From Candidatus Brachythrix odensensis (GTDB lineage Bacteria; Chloroflexota; Anaerolineae; J036; Brachytrichaceae), in assembly GCA_016714465.1 (NCBI GenBank), contig JADKDT010000005.1:1-64000 (forward strand): a stretch of 64,000 bases of DNA. The letters are read 5' to 3'. Shown here piece after piece: positions 31,192-40,500 of the stretch. A program made the translations under genes and the position numbers. Numbering within the stretch: the first letter of the stretch is position 1; the number at the start of each line of letters is the position of its first letter. Below the pieces are notes generated by a model, which searched no databases, was not told the DNA's origin, and was given only the letters and a program-made list of their open reading frames with translations.

Positions 31192-31863
31192 TCAGCCGTC
31201 CGCGGTCCCACCGCCAAGAGCCACCCGCAGCACCGCATCCATCATCCCCGCCGTCAGCAGCCCGGTGGCGGTGTTGCGGTGGCTCGGATGATACGACCCG
31301 ACCAGCCGCCAGCGCCCGAGATCGGCGGTCGCGCTGTGCCCAAAGGCCGGGCGCGGACGGCGGTCCCATACGCCGGTCGCCTTGAGCGCCTCGTCCCAGG
31401 CCAGCTTGCCCAGGGCCAGCAGCGTGCGCGCGCCAGTCAGCGCCTCGAGCTCGGCCTGCAGGAAGGGCCGACAGCGGGCGAACTCGTCCGGGGTGGGTTT
31501 GTTGTCGGGCGGCGCGCAGCGGCAGGCGGCGGCGATGTAGACCCCGCGCAGGGTCAAGCCATCATCGATCCGGCGTGAGTCGGGCTGGTTGGCCAGTCCG
31601 GCCCGATGCAGGGCGGCGAACAGAAAGTCTCCCGAGGCATCCCCGGTGAAGACCCGCCCGGTGCGATTGCCGCCGTGGGCGGCCGGCGCGAGACCGATGA
31701 TGAACAGCCGCGCCGCGGGATCGCCAAAGCCGGGCAGCGGCCGGCCCCAGTAGGTCTCGGCGCGGAACATCCGGCGCTTCTCGGCCGCGACGTTCTCGCG
31801 GTATTCGACCAATCGCGGGCAGGTCCGGCAGGCGATGATCGAGGCGTTGATGTCAGCGAGCAT
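31192..31863 (-). CDS. Uracil-DNA glycosylase, family 5 (UDGb)
   Basis: A 223-residue base-excision repair enzyme that removes uracil, and in this family also hypoxanthine or xanthine, from DNA. Seen: Cys12 and Cys15 in IACRTCPRLVEYRE and further cysteines in YIAAACRCAPPDNKPT, the four iron-sulfur cluster ligands; motif 1 FIIGLAPAAHGGNRTGRVFTGDASG, where the family 5 GLAPAxxGxNRTGR lacks the acidic residue of other UDGs; and motif 2 SYHPSHRNTATG. Length is normal. ATG 31863 lies 7 bases after a TACCAT box. It is downstream of a beta-helix gene but separated from it by a hairpin. Confidence 0.92.
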   Translation of the reverse strand: MLADINASIIACRTCPRLVEYRENVAAEKRRMFRAETYWGRPLPGFGDPAARLFIIGLAPAAHGGNRTGRVFTGDASGDFLFAALHRAGLANQPDSRRIDDGLTLRGVYIAAACRCAPPDNKPTPDEFARCRPFLQAELEALTGARTLLALGKLAWDEALKATGVWDRRPRPAFGHSATADLGRWRLVGSYHPSHRNTATGLLTAGMMDAVLRVALGGGTADG

Positions 31864-31870
31864 GGGCGAT

Positions 31871-31876
31871 ATGGTA
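31871..31876 (-). promoter_or_regulatory. -10-like TACCAT box of the UDG gene
   Basis: TACCAT on the minus strand, 7 bases before ATG 31863, overlapping the hairpin at 31873-31916. Confidence 0.4.
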
Positions 31877-31916
31877 GCGGACCGCGGCCCGCATCGGCTA
31901 CCTGCGGTCCGCTACC
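31873..31916. terminator. 13-bp hairpin between the beta-helix gene and UDG
   Basis: GGTAGCGGACCGC pairs perfectly with GCGGTCCGCTACC; it begins immediately after the beta-helix gene's stop. Confidence 0.6.
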
Positions 31917-31917
31917 T

Positions 31918-34182
31918 CTACCGAGCCACCATCGGCACATACGCCGGCCCGCACGTTGACCGGCTGAACTCTGAGCTGCGATCAGCAATCAGCCCCAGAA
32001 ACAAATCGCGTTCAACCCAGCGATTGTAGGCGGCATAGCACCGCGGTGTGGCTCCTTCCGAATAGGTGATCCGCCACACCCCGCTCAGATTGGTATTGGC
32101 CGAGCCAACCAATATCTGCCCCTCGCCATACCCGCTCGGATCCAGGCCGTCCCGGAAGAGATAGACCGTGCTGACGTAGTACGCCAGCGGAAAGTTGGTG
32201 AGGTTTGATCCAAGGCTCGTTCCCGTCACGGTCACGAACCCGCCCGCGCGCACGACCGAGGTGATGACCGGATAGCCGGCGGTGGGGATGTCGTCGTCGG
32301 CCACAGTGGCGATGTCGATCCCCAGCCCGCCATTCAGATAGGTTGTCGTGCTGATCCAGGAGTTGTTCGCGCCCAGACTGGTCTGCTCGATGCCATCCCG
32401 GGTGTTGCTGTAGACCGACATTCCCGTCAGTCGGTTCCACTGCGCGTCGTCAATCCGAAATCCCGATCCTGTATTGGCAAACACCTCATCGGACGGGCCA
32501 AACTGATTGTCGTGCGCGCCGCTCAAGACCCAGACCCCGCCTGAACCGTTGTGGGCGATGTAGTTTCCGTCCGAGGCCCGGTTGTGATGCGCGCCATTCT
32601 GGACGACCACCCCAAAGCCGCCGTTGGGGACAATTGCGGTGCAAGGCGGCGAAGCGCACTTCTGAGCGGAGTTGGTGTTGAGCCCGATGTCGTTGTAGCG
32701 GATCGTATTGCTGGTCGTCGTCGCGCCATCGATGCGCACGCCGTGATTCAGGTTGCCGGCAATGACATTGAGATCGGTCCCGACGCCCGTGCCGATCGTG
32801 GTGCTGTACGACCCGCTCAGGATCGAGATGCCGTTGTAGTTCGGCCGGGGCGAGCCGTAGGTGTCCGAGCCGATCAGGTTGCGCGAGATTCTGGTATTCG
32901 CAGCGCCATTGGCCAGGCGGATGCCATCCTGGTCATTCCCGCCGATTTCGTTGCCGGCCTGGCTGGACCCGATCAGGAGAAACAGCCCGCCGATCCAGTT
33001 GTCCTTGCCAGTGTCAATACTGATACCATGCACCGTGTTGTTGCCTGAGTGGCCCGGACTCCCACCGATCAGATTTCCAAGAATCCCGTTCAGGTCCGAG
33101 GATTCGATGCGGATGCCATCACCGGTGTTGTCATAGATGATGTTCGCGTCCGTGGCGTCCGTCCCGCCAATCGCGTTCCAGAAGGCACCCGCATTCAGCC
33201 GTATCCCGCTCGCGCTCGCCAGCCGGCCATTTCCGCGGATGTCGTTCCCGGTGATGGCATTGCCAGCCGTGCTATTGGCGTCGTTCGTTCCCGTCCCGTT
33301 CAGCCAGACACCCTCCGTGCCCGAATTCCATATCCAGTTATTGCGAATCTGGTTGTTCTTCGCCCCGTTGGAGCCATTTGAGTTCAGGACGATCCCGACC
33401 CCATTGGGCAGGGTGTTTTGGCTCGGGTTCGTGCCAATGTAGTTTCGCGCGGCCGCAGTCGTCTCGTGATTCACACCGACAACCACACCGTCAGCCCCAT
33501 CGACCTGAATGCCGTAGCCGGAATGACAGATGATGTTGTTGTCATAGATCCAGACCGATGGCGCAGCGCTATTGCCAGTCACAGCAGGACCCACTTTGAT
33601 CCCGACATTGCTATTCCGCGTGACCCCCGCAGAGGTGCAGTTGCTGACCGAGCCATCCGGCGCGCCAATCGTACTCTGCCGGATGACGTTCCCGGAGCCC
33701 GACACCACGCTGATGTCCAGGGTGTCGCCGTTGATGAAGCGCAGGCCCTCAATTACGGCCTGGCTCGTGTCGATGGTCATCATCGCTCCGCTGGCCAGGG
33801 CCGCACCACTCACGCGCGGGCCATTGACCCCTTTGATATTTGTGCCCGTGGTGGCCAGCGAGGGAAGCGCCGACGCAAGATTGATCTGTGACACCGTGCT
33901 CGAGAAGCGGATTGTGGCATTGACGACGACGTCCGTATTCACCCGGTTGATCGCGCCGCGCAAGGAGCAGTCACTGGGGTTAGCGCTGGTGCACATGCTC
34001 GCGCTGACGTGGTTGGAGTCGTCCGAACGGTCAACGTAGAACTCATCGATTCCGGACGGGAGCTCAAGCCCAGCCCCGACATCGTCGGCCCGCGCCATGG
34101 GCGGGGTTGGGCCGCCCGTGGCCAGCGAGGCGAGGATCATCGCCAGGCTGGCCAGGCGAACGGGGATGGATTGCTTGGACAT
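31918..34182 (-). CDS. Exported right-handed parallel beta-helix protein (NosD/PbH1 repeats)
   Basis: A 754-residue exported protein. Signal peptide MSKQSIPVRLASLAMILASLATGGPTPPMARA. The body is a string of ~22-25-residue beta-helix rungs with repeated GNxIxGNxI/NxIRxNxIW patterns (NQIRNNWIWNSGTEGVWLNG, NTVHGISIDTGKDNWIGG, NGISILSGSYSTTIGTG). This is the right-handed parallel beta-helix of NosD-like and carbohydrate-active surface proteins. After residue ~640 a beta-sandwich-like segment follows (RAGGFVTVTGTSLGSN...). The last eight residues, AYVPMVAR, match the ends of two other exported proteins here. A good ribosome binding site (AAGGAG) precedes ATG 34182. Likely surface adhesin or polysaccharide-binding protein (inference). 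Confidence 0.85.
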   Translation of the reverse strand: MSKQSIPVRLASLAMILASLATGGPTPPMARADDVGAGLELPSGIDEFYVDRSDDSNHVSASMCTSANPSDCSLRGAINRVNTDVVVNATIRFSSTVSQINLASALPSLATTGTNIKGVNGPRVSGAALASGAMMTIDTSQAVIEGLRFINGDTLDISVVSGSGNVIRQSTIGAPDGSVSNCTSAGVTRNSNVGIKVGPAVTGNSAAPSVWIYDNNIICHSGYGIQVDGADGVVVGVNHETTAAARNYIGTNPSQNTLPNGVGIVLNSNGSNGAKNNQIRNNWIWNSGTEGVWLNGTGTNDANSTAGNAITGNDIRGNGRLASASGIRLNAGAFWNAIGGTDATDANIIYDNTGDGIRIESSDLNGILGNLIGGSPGHSGNNTVHGISIDTGKDNWIGGLFLLIGSSQAGNEIGGNDQDGIRLANGAANTRISRNLIGSDTYGSPRPNYNGISILSGSYSTTIGTGVGTDLNVIAGNLNHGVRIDGATTTSNTIRYNDIGLNTNSAQKCASPPCTAIVPNGGFGVVVQNGAHHNRASDGNYIAHNGSGGVWVLSGAHDNQFGPSDEVFANTGSGFRIDDAQWNRLTGMSVYSNTRDGIEQTSLGANNSWISTTTYLNGGLGIDIATVADDDIPTAGYPVITSVVRAGGFVTVTGTSLGSNLTNFPLAYYVSTVYLFRDGLDPSGYGEGQILVGSANTNLSGVWRITYSEGATPRCYAAYNRWVERDLFLGLIADRSSEFSRSTCGPAYVPMVAR

Positions 34183-34206
34183 GTCTCTCCTTGGAGTGGC
34201 CGGGGC

Positions 34207-34428
34207 CTACGCCCCGGCTTCGTCATCGGCGCGCTCGCCCCACTCGGCCAACGCTTGCCACGAGCTGAAATAGCGCGGAGCGGCGTCGCTGCCAGCCGGC
34301 ACGATCCGCAGGCGGACCGGGGCCGTGTCGCCGCCGCCAGCCTCGCGCCACACGCGCAGGACAAAGACCTGCGCGTGTGGCAGAGGGACGGGCAGATCCG
34401 CTTCGTTGATGGGGTCGTCGTCAGTCAC
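34207..34428 (-). CDS. Small conserved hypothetical protein (73 residues)
   Basis: MTDDDPINEADLPVPLPHAQVFVLRVWREAGGGDTAPVRLRIVPAGSDAAPRYFSSWQALAEWGERADDEAGA. The pattern FVLRVWRE...VRLRxVPSG...RYFxSxxxLxxW resembles small proteins that I recall as common beside exported proteins and regulators in Chloroflexota. Acidic at both ends, no signal peptide. GTG start at 34428. It sits between the BTAD regulator (upstream) and the beta-helix gene (25 bases downstream), probably co-transcribed with the latter. Confidence 0.6.
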   Translation of the reverse strand: MTDDDPINEADLPVPLPHAQVFVLRVWREAGGGDTAPVRLRIVPAGSDAAPRYFSSWQALAEWGERADDEAGA

Positions 34429-34473
34429 GCGCTGGAGCGTATCGGGCGGGGCGTACCAAAAGCGTACCGTGGC

Positions 34474-34548
34474 GGATCAACCTCGCGGGTAGGCGCCCAC
34501 ATATCGATGAATCAACAGCTCTTCGGCGCCTACCCGCGAGGTTGATCC
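34474..34548. repeat. Perfect 24-bp inverted repeat (GATCAACCTCGCGGGTAGGC)
   Basis: GGATCAACCTCGCGGGTAGG CGCC pairs exactly with GGCGCCTACCCGCGAGGTTG ATCC, around a 27-base loop. On the minus strand the loop begins GAAGAGCTG. Lies between the BTAD regulator stop and the small gene; could terminate the regulator transcript. Confidence 0.8.
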
Positions 34549-34568
34549 ATGGGGCGCACCTCCGAGCT

Positions 34569-37410
34569 TCAGGAACCCTGAGCCCGCAGCCAGCCCAGGG
34601 CGAACTCGACCGCCGAATCCAGGCTGTGCCCCGCCCCAACCCGCTGGGCCGCCGCCAATTCCTCAGGCGACAGCCGACGCTCAAAGACGGCCGGGTAGTC
34701 GCGCGCCTGCATGGCCGCCCGGGTGTGCCCGTGCAGGCTCGGATGGGCGAGGACGAATCCGCTGATGGACGCAGCGGGGGCCGCCTCACCGGCAGAGTCG
34801 AGATGGACAACGAACAGATACAGCGACTCGAGGACCGAAAAGGTGTGCCCAAGCGCAACCCCGGCCGCAAGCGCGTTCGCAAGCGCGCGGCGCGCCTCGG
34901 GCAATTCGCCCAGATGAAAGTGGGCCGAGGCAATGTTGCCTAGCAACACCGGCGAGGGCGGGCTGCCCAGGTCCGCCAGCACCCGCGCGGCCTCGACGGC
35001 GCAGCGCAGCGACTCGCGGTGATCGCCCAGGCCCTCGTAGACCGCGCCCAGGTTGATCAGCACAATCGCCTCGCCGTGCGGATTGCCCGCCCGCCGGTGC
35101 AAGTCGCGGCTGCGCCGGTAGAGCGTCTCGGCTTCAATCAATGCGCCCGACGAGAGATGGACATTCCCGGCGTGGGTCAGCGCCGTCGCCATCGCCACCC
35201 AGGCGCCAGCCGGTTCGAGGGCCTCCACCGCCAGCCGGGCGCCGTCCAGCGCGCGAACCCAATCCTGGGTGGCATACGCCAGCCCTATGCTGGCCACCCG
35301 GGCATGCCCGATGGCCAGGCAATTGCCAGTGGCCTGCGCGGCCGCAAGGGCGCGCTCCACCTCCAGCCCAGCCTCGGCATAGCGCCCCAGTCGGGTCAGG
35401 AATTCAGCCGCGAAGATCAACAGTCGCGCCCGCGAATACTCCTCCATCGCCTCACCGCCCCGGACCAACATCTCCCGGCACAGCGCCAGGCCTTCCACAT
35501 CACGCTCAAGCACCCGGTAGCGCTGGGGCAGTTCGACATACGGCTGGATGTCGCCCTGCGTCCGCGCCGCATACCGCCAGCCAGCGAGGAGGTTATCGAG
35601 ATCCGTGTTGAGCGCAAGCATGGCGCCGGCATGGGCCGGTGTGCGCAGCCCAGCGCAGTGGCGGGCCGCGTATCCAGCGAAATAGGCACAGTGCCGGCGC
35701 GCCATCGCCTCAGCCAAGTCGGGGGCTTCAGCCAGTTTCGCCGAGCCAAATTGGCGCAGCAGAGGGTGCATGTCATAGCGCGCGCCGGTTTCATCGATCT
35801 CCACCAGAAACTTGCGCGCCAGACCCCGCAGCGTCTCGCGCCGCGCGCCGCCAATCTCGAGCGCCGCAGCCGCGTCAAAGCCGCCCAGGAAAACTGAACA
35901 GGCCGAGAAGGCGAGCCGCTCGGCGTCGGTCAGCAGGCGCCACGACTGGTCGAAAGCCGTCATCAGGCTGCGATGGCGATCGTCGGCGTCGGCGAAACCA
36001 CTGGCCAGCGCATCGATACCGCGGGCCAGGTCATCCGCGATCTCGCCCGGCTCCCGCGTATCAACCGAAGAGGCGGCAAGCTGGATGGCCAGGGGCAGCC
36101 CGCGCGTCAGCGCCACGATGCGGGCGATGCCGGTCCCATGCGCGTCCCCCCGAAATCCGGGCGTCAGCCGCTGGGCGGTTCGGGCAAAGAGATCCGCCCC
36201 GTCCGCTTCTGTCAAACCGTCCACCCCAAGCACCTGCTCCCATAACGAGCGCAGCGGCTCGCGCGAGGTGGTCAGAATCCGGACACCCGGCGCGCCGCTC
36301 AACACTGCGGCCAGGATCTGGCTGAGCGCAACGGCGTGGCCCGGAAGCAGATGCTCGAGGTTGTCCAGCACGAGGAGCAGCTCGCGTGGTTTGAGGTAAT
36401 CGACCACCTGCGCCAGTGGCGCAGCTGCGTCGGTCAAGCGCATCCCGAGCGCGTCCGCGATCGCAAACACAACCGCCTGCGGCGACGACGCCGATTCCAT
36501 CGGGACGCCAATCACGCCGTGCAGCATCAGCCCAATCTGACGGCGGGCGGCCTCATAGGCGAGATGGGTCTTGCCCGACCCGCCCAGACCCGCCAGGGTG
36601 ATCAGGCGCGCGTCGCCTCGAAGCAACTTGGTCAACGCGTCGAGTTCGCGGGTCCGGCCGACAAGCGGCGCGCGCTGCGGCGGCAGGCCATCCCACTTCG
36701 ACACATCCACCAGCGCATAACGCTCCATGGCGCGCACTGTCGCGGCCGAGGGCGGGATATTCAGCGCGTCGCGCAAGGCGCGCTCACAGTCGCGGAAGGC
36801 GCGCGCAACGCCGGCCCGGTCGCCGCTCAGGGCGCAGTAGCGCATGACCAGGCAGTGAACGGGCTCGGCAATCGGGTCAAGCGCGAGCAGCCGGCGGGCC
36901 AGGCGCAATGCGTCAGAGAAGTTGCGCTGGCGTTCGCGCCGGGCGATCAGCCGTTCGAGGGCAGCGCCATACGCCTCGCGCAGCCGTTCACGCTCAAACA
37001 GCAGCCACTCCTCGGCGCAGTTCGGAAGCAGGTCGCCGCCATAGGCGGCATTGGCCTCCTCGAAATCGCCCGCTTGAATCGCCGCCAGAAAAATCGGCCA
37101 GGTCAGACTGCGGCGCCTGCCCCGCTCGCCAGGCCAGGGACGCTTCATCAAGCGTGAGCGCAGCCGCCAGGGCCGGACTGGCCTCGCGCAACTGGGCCAG
37201 CAGTTTGCGCACGTAGGTCCGGGATTGCTCGTCGGTCGCCTCCGGAAAGAACGCCGCGGCGATTGCCGAGCGCGGCGCCGGCCGGGGATGTTGAATAACG
37301 AGATAGGCCAGCAAGGCCTGCAGCCGCGCTGAGGACGACAGGCGCTCGGCCGGCGGCACGCTGGAAAACCCGCCCAGAAACCGCAACCTCAGCGCCCCAT
37401 CCGCCTGCAT
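34569..37410 (-). CDS. BTAD/NB-ARC/TPR transcriptional regulator (AfsR-SARP-like), one frameshift
   Basis: An OmpR-like N-terminal DNA-binding domain (MQADGALRLRFLGGF...LQALLAYLVIQHPRPAPRSAIAAAFFPE), then a BTAD domain (AGDFEEANAAYGGDLLPNCAEEWLLFERERLREAY... to ERALRDALNIPPSAAT). Next comes an NB-ARC-type ATPase with P-loop LAGLGGSGKTHLAYEA, LLLVLDNLEHLL, ILTTSREPL and RGLPLAIQLAA, and last about 350 residues of TPR-like helices. Such proteins integrate a bound ligand through ATPase and TPR parts to activate transcription. The frame breaks near 37090 in a run of five A, where four give ADFLAAIQAGDFEEA; mended length is about 945. ATG 37410 is preferred because it follows a TACAAT box by 6 bases. 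It lies amid the exported-protein genes and is a candidate regulator of them. Confidence 0.87.
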
Positions 37411-37416
37411 GGGGAG

Positions 37417-37422
37417 ATTGTA
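37417..37422 (-). promoter_or_regulatory. -10-like TACAAT box of the BTAD regulator
   Basis: TACAAT on the minus strand, 6 bases before ATG 37410; leaderless spacing. Confidence 0.5.
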
Positions 37423-37429
37423 AAGGGGC

Positions 37430-37481
37430 GGATGACCGACGACGGAAGCAATCTCGAGCCTGCTTCCGTCATCGGTCATCC
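37430..37481. terminator. 21-bp inverted repeat upstream of the BTAD regulator
   Basis: GGATGACCGACGACGGAAGC A pairs with TGCTTCCGTCATCGGTCATC C with one mismatch. Positioned after the giant PKD/FG-GAP gene's stop (37502) and before the regulator promoter, so a terminator role fits. Confidence 0.65.
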
Positions 37482-37501
37482 GTCAAAGCGGTAATCCGTC
37501 G

Positions 37502-40500
37502 TCATCTCACCACCACCGGCAGATACGCCACCCCGCCCGCGCCAAGGGTCAGTGTGCCAATTGCCAGGGTCTGCGAGGTTGGCCCGGTATAGGCGACCAG
37601 GGCCAGGACCAGCGTTCCGCTGTAGTTCAGCCCGGCGAAGGGCGTCGTTGCGCCGACGGTCTGGCTGAGGGCCAGGGTTTGGGTCGTCGCCGCCTGGGCG
37701 AGAATCACATGGCTGACAGGGTCAACGACCACAATCTGCAGACCGGCGCCATTGACCGCGGCATTACCAACGTTGGTCGCCGACCAGATCACGCTGAAGG
37801 GCGCGCCGCTCGGCCCCGCCGGGGGCGCCGGCAACAGCGTCCCGGCCAGGGCAATTCCCGCCCCGGCGCTGGTCGCCACCTGGAAGCTCGTCGCAGCCGC
37901 AGCCACCTGCGCGCCTCCGGCATAAACCAGCAAATCGGCCGTGTATGTCCCCGGCGCGCCGTTGGCGATGTCGAAGAGGTCCGTGTCGGCGTAGGTCGCG
38001 CCCGGCGCGAGCGCTGGCACGGGCCGCGCCGCCAGATACACAACGGTGTTACCCGGGTTGCGGACCATCAGCGTCGCCGTCAGACCGGCATAACTCCCCG
38101 CGCCGCTGAAGTGGGTGACTACCGGGAAGAGGCTGGCCACATCCCGCGGGGCGTAGACCTGCATATCGGTGCTGATCGCCGCGGAAACCGCGCCCGGCGG
38201 GATCGTGTCCGGTGTGCCAGGATTGCAGTCGTCGTCGATGCCATTGCCTGGGATCTCCGCCGCGGCCGGATCGCCGCCCGGGATGTCGCAGATCGGCGGT
38301 GGCGGCGGCGGCTCGGGCGCGAACACGGTAACGGTGTAGGACTGCGCAGCGCTCCCGCCCTGGCCGTCGGAGACGCGCGCGATCACAGCGTAGTCGCCGG
38401 CCTGGCCCGGCAGCCAGACGATGACGCCCGTCGTCGCGACGATCGCCATCCCGGGCGGCGACAGACCGAGTGAATATGCCAGCGTATCGCCATCGGCATC
38501 GGTGGCGTTGGCATCGTAGGCATAGGCCAGTCCTGCCACCGCCGTCGTCACCGGCAGGCTGACAAAGACCGGCGGCGTGTTGGGGCCGCAGATCTCAAGC
38601 GTGCGGGTAACCGTGTTGTTGTCCTCGCGCGCCTCGGGCACGACGATAAAGCCGGCGCTGGGATCATCGACAAAGGCGATGATCGAACGGGTCTGTCCAG
38701 CCGGCGGGTTGAGCCAGGTCGCCGCGACCTCGCGCGTCTCTCCGGCTGGCAGCAGATCACCCAGGCTGGCCGTGGCGATCCGGTTGGCCGGCGCGATCGC
38801 CCCGTCGTAAAAGCCGATCGCAACGTTGCGCGGGACGACCGCGTTGCCGGCGTTGCGCACGCGCAGGGTCAGGCCGAGACCAGTTGGACAACCATTTGTG
38901 TCCACCTCAAGCCTAAGCGCAACCAGGTCGGGGGCCGCAAACGGATCGAGCCCATCCGGCCCGTGCTGGGCGCGGAAGGTGTTGTGGCGGGTCCAACTCG
39001 ACGATTCACGCGCTGGGACGCGCCCGTCGTTGTCAACGTTGTTGAAGTGATAGTCGTGCTGGTTCCAGACACCCCGGGCCGGGCGCCAATTGTTCAGCGC
39101 ATCGGCGTAGACAAAGATCCCAGAATCGTTGACGCCCACCGCCTCGCCCGCGCCCCAATACTGGTCGCGCGAAACGATCAGGTCGGCGTGCCCGTCGTTG
39201 TCGACATCGGCGATGACCGGATACTCGGCGGCCGTCGCGCTCGGGTTGGGAATCTGCCACAACACCGCGCCATCGCTGCCGCGGAACAGGAAAAGGTCGA
39301 ACTCATCGCGATAGGCAAGCTCGGGGATGCCGTCTCCATCGAAATCAAACGCAGCCACCCCGCCGGCGTACGAGTTGTCCCGGATAGCCCGGCTCCACAG
39401 GATCGCCCCGTTCGCCCCGTTGAGCGCCACCAGGCGGCGATACCCGGCCACGGCGATGTCCGGCACGCCATCGCGGTTCAAGTCGGTGACGGCCGGCGGA
39501 CCGCCCCCGCCTTGCGGCAGCGCCACGGGCCCCCACTTCGGGCTGCCGTCAGACTCGAGCGCGCGCACGCCCTCCCAGTCCGCGGCGACGTTGATGATTT
39601 CGGGCTCCGGCTCGGGATCGAGATTCGCGACTGCGACGTAGCCCACCGGCAGATCGGCCCGCTGCCAGTAGAGCGAGCCGTCAGCGCGATAGGCCGTCTG
39701 GCCGTTGACGATGACCTCGGGTGCGCCATCTCCATCGAGGTCGGCAACCGTGGCAAAGCAACAGTAACGCGAATACGAGGTCGGGCCCGCGCCCATCCAG
39801 CGCAGGCTGCCGTCGAAGTTCCAGGCGGCATTGCTGTAAATCACCTCGACCTTGCCATCGGCATCGAGGTCGGCCAGGGTTGGCGCGCCGGCATAGCCCG
39901 TCCCGACGGTGCTTGTGGGCGACTGGCCGATCCATTTTGTCGAGCAATCGTTGTTGAAGGCGCGTGGGCGGCTGCTCGCGTCGACGATGGCGATCTCGGG
40001 CCGGCCGTCGCCGTCGAGGTCGCCCACCGCGGTGTGATTGACCCCCTCGTTGAACGTGCCAAAGGGAAGCGCCACATTGCAGATCTCGACGCCGGTGTCG
40101 CCGCGCAGCACCCGGATGACATCATTTCGCGAACCGACGCCCGGCGCGTTCAGGGCTAGGGCGCGACGTCGCACTTCTGCTCCAGCTTCGGATCGCAGTC
40201 CAGTCCAGCCCGCCGGGCCGCGCGCGCCAGCGCGTCTGGCGGGGCCAGGAATTCCGAGGCCTCGAAGACGATCGCCGGCGTGTCGGCGGCATCGATGATG
40301 CCGTCGCCGGTCGTGTCGATGAAGGGGGCGACCGCCGCGATGTTATTCACCCACGCGCCGTCGCCGTCGTCCATTCCGGCCGCGCCGCGCCAGGCCCACT
40401 TGAGATACGGGGCAAAGACGCCCGGCGGCGGAACGTAACGCAGGGTGTATGCGCTGGCCCGGACGTTATTCATTTCGCCCTGGGCGCTCTCGCCGATCTC

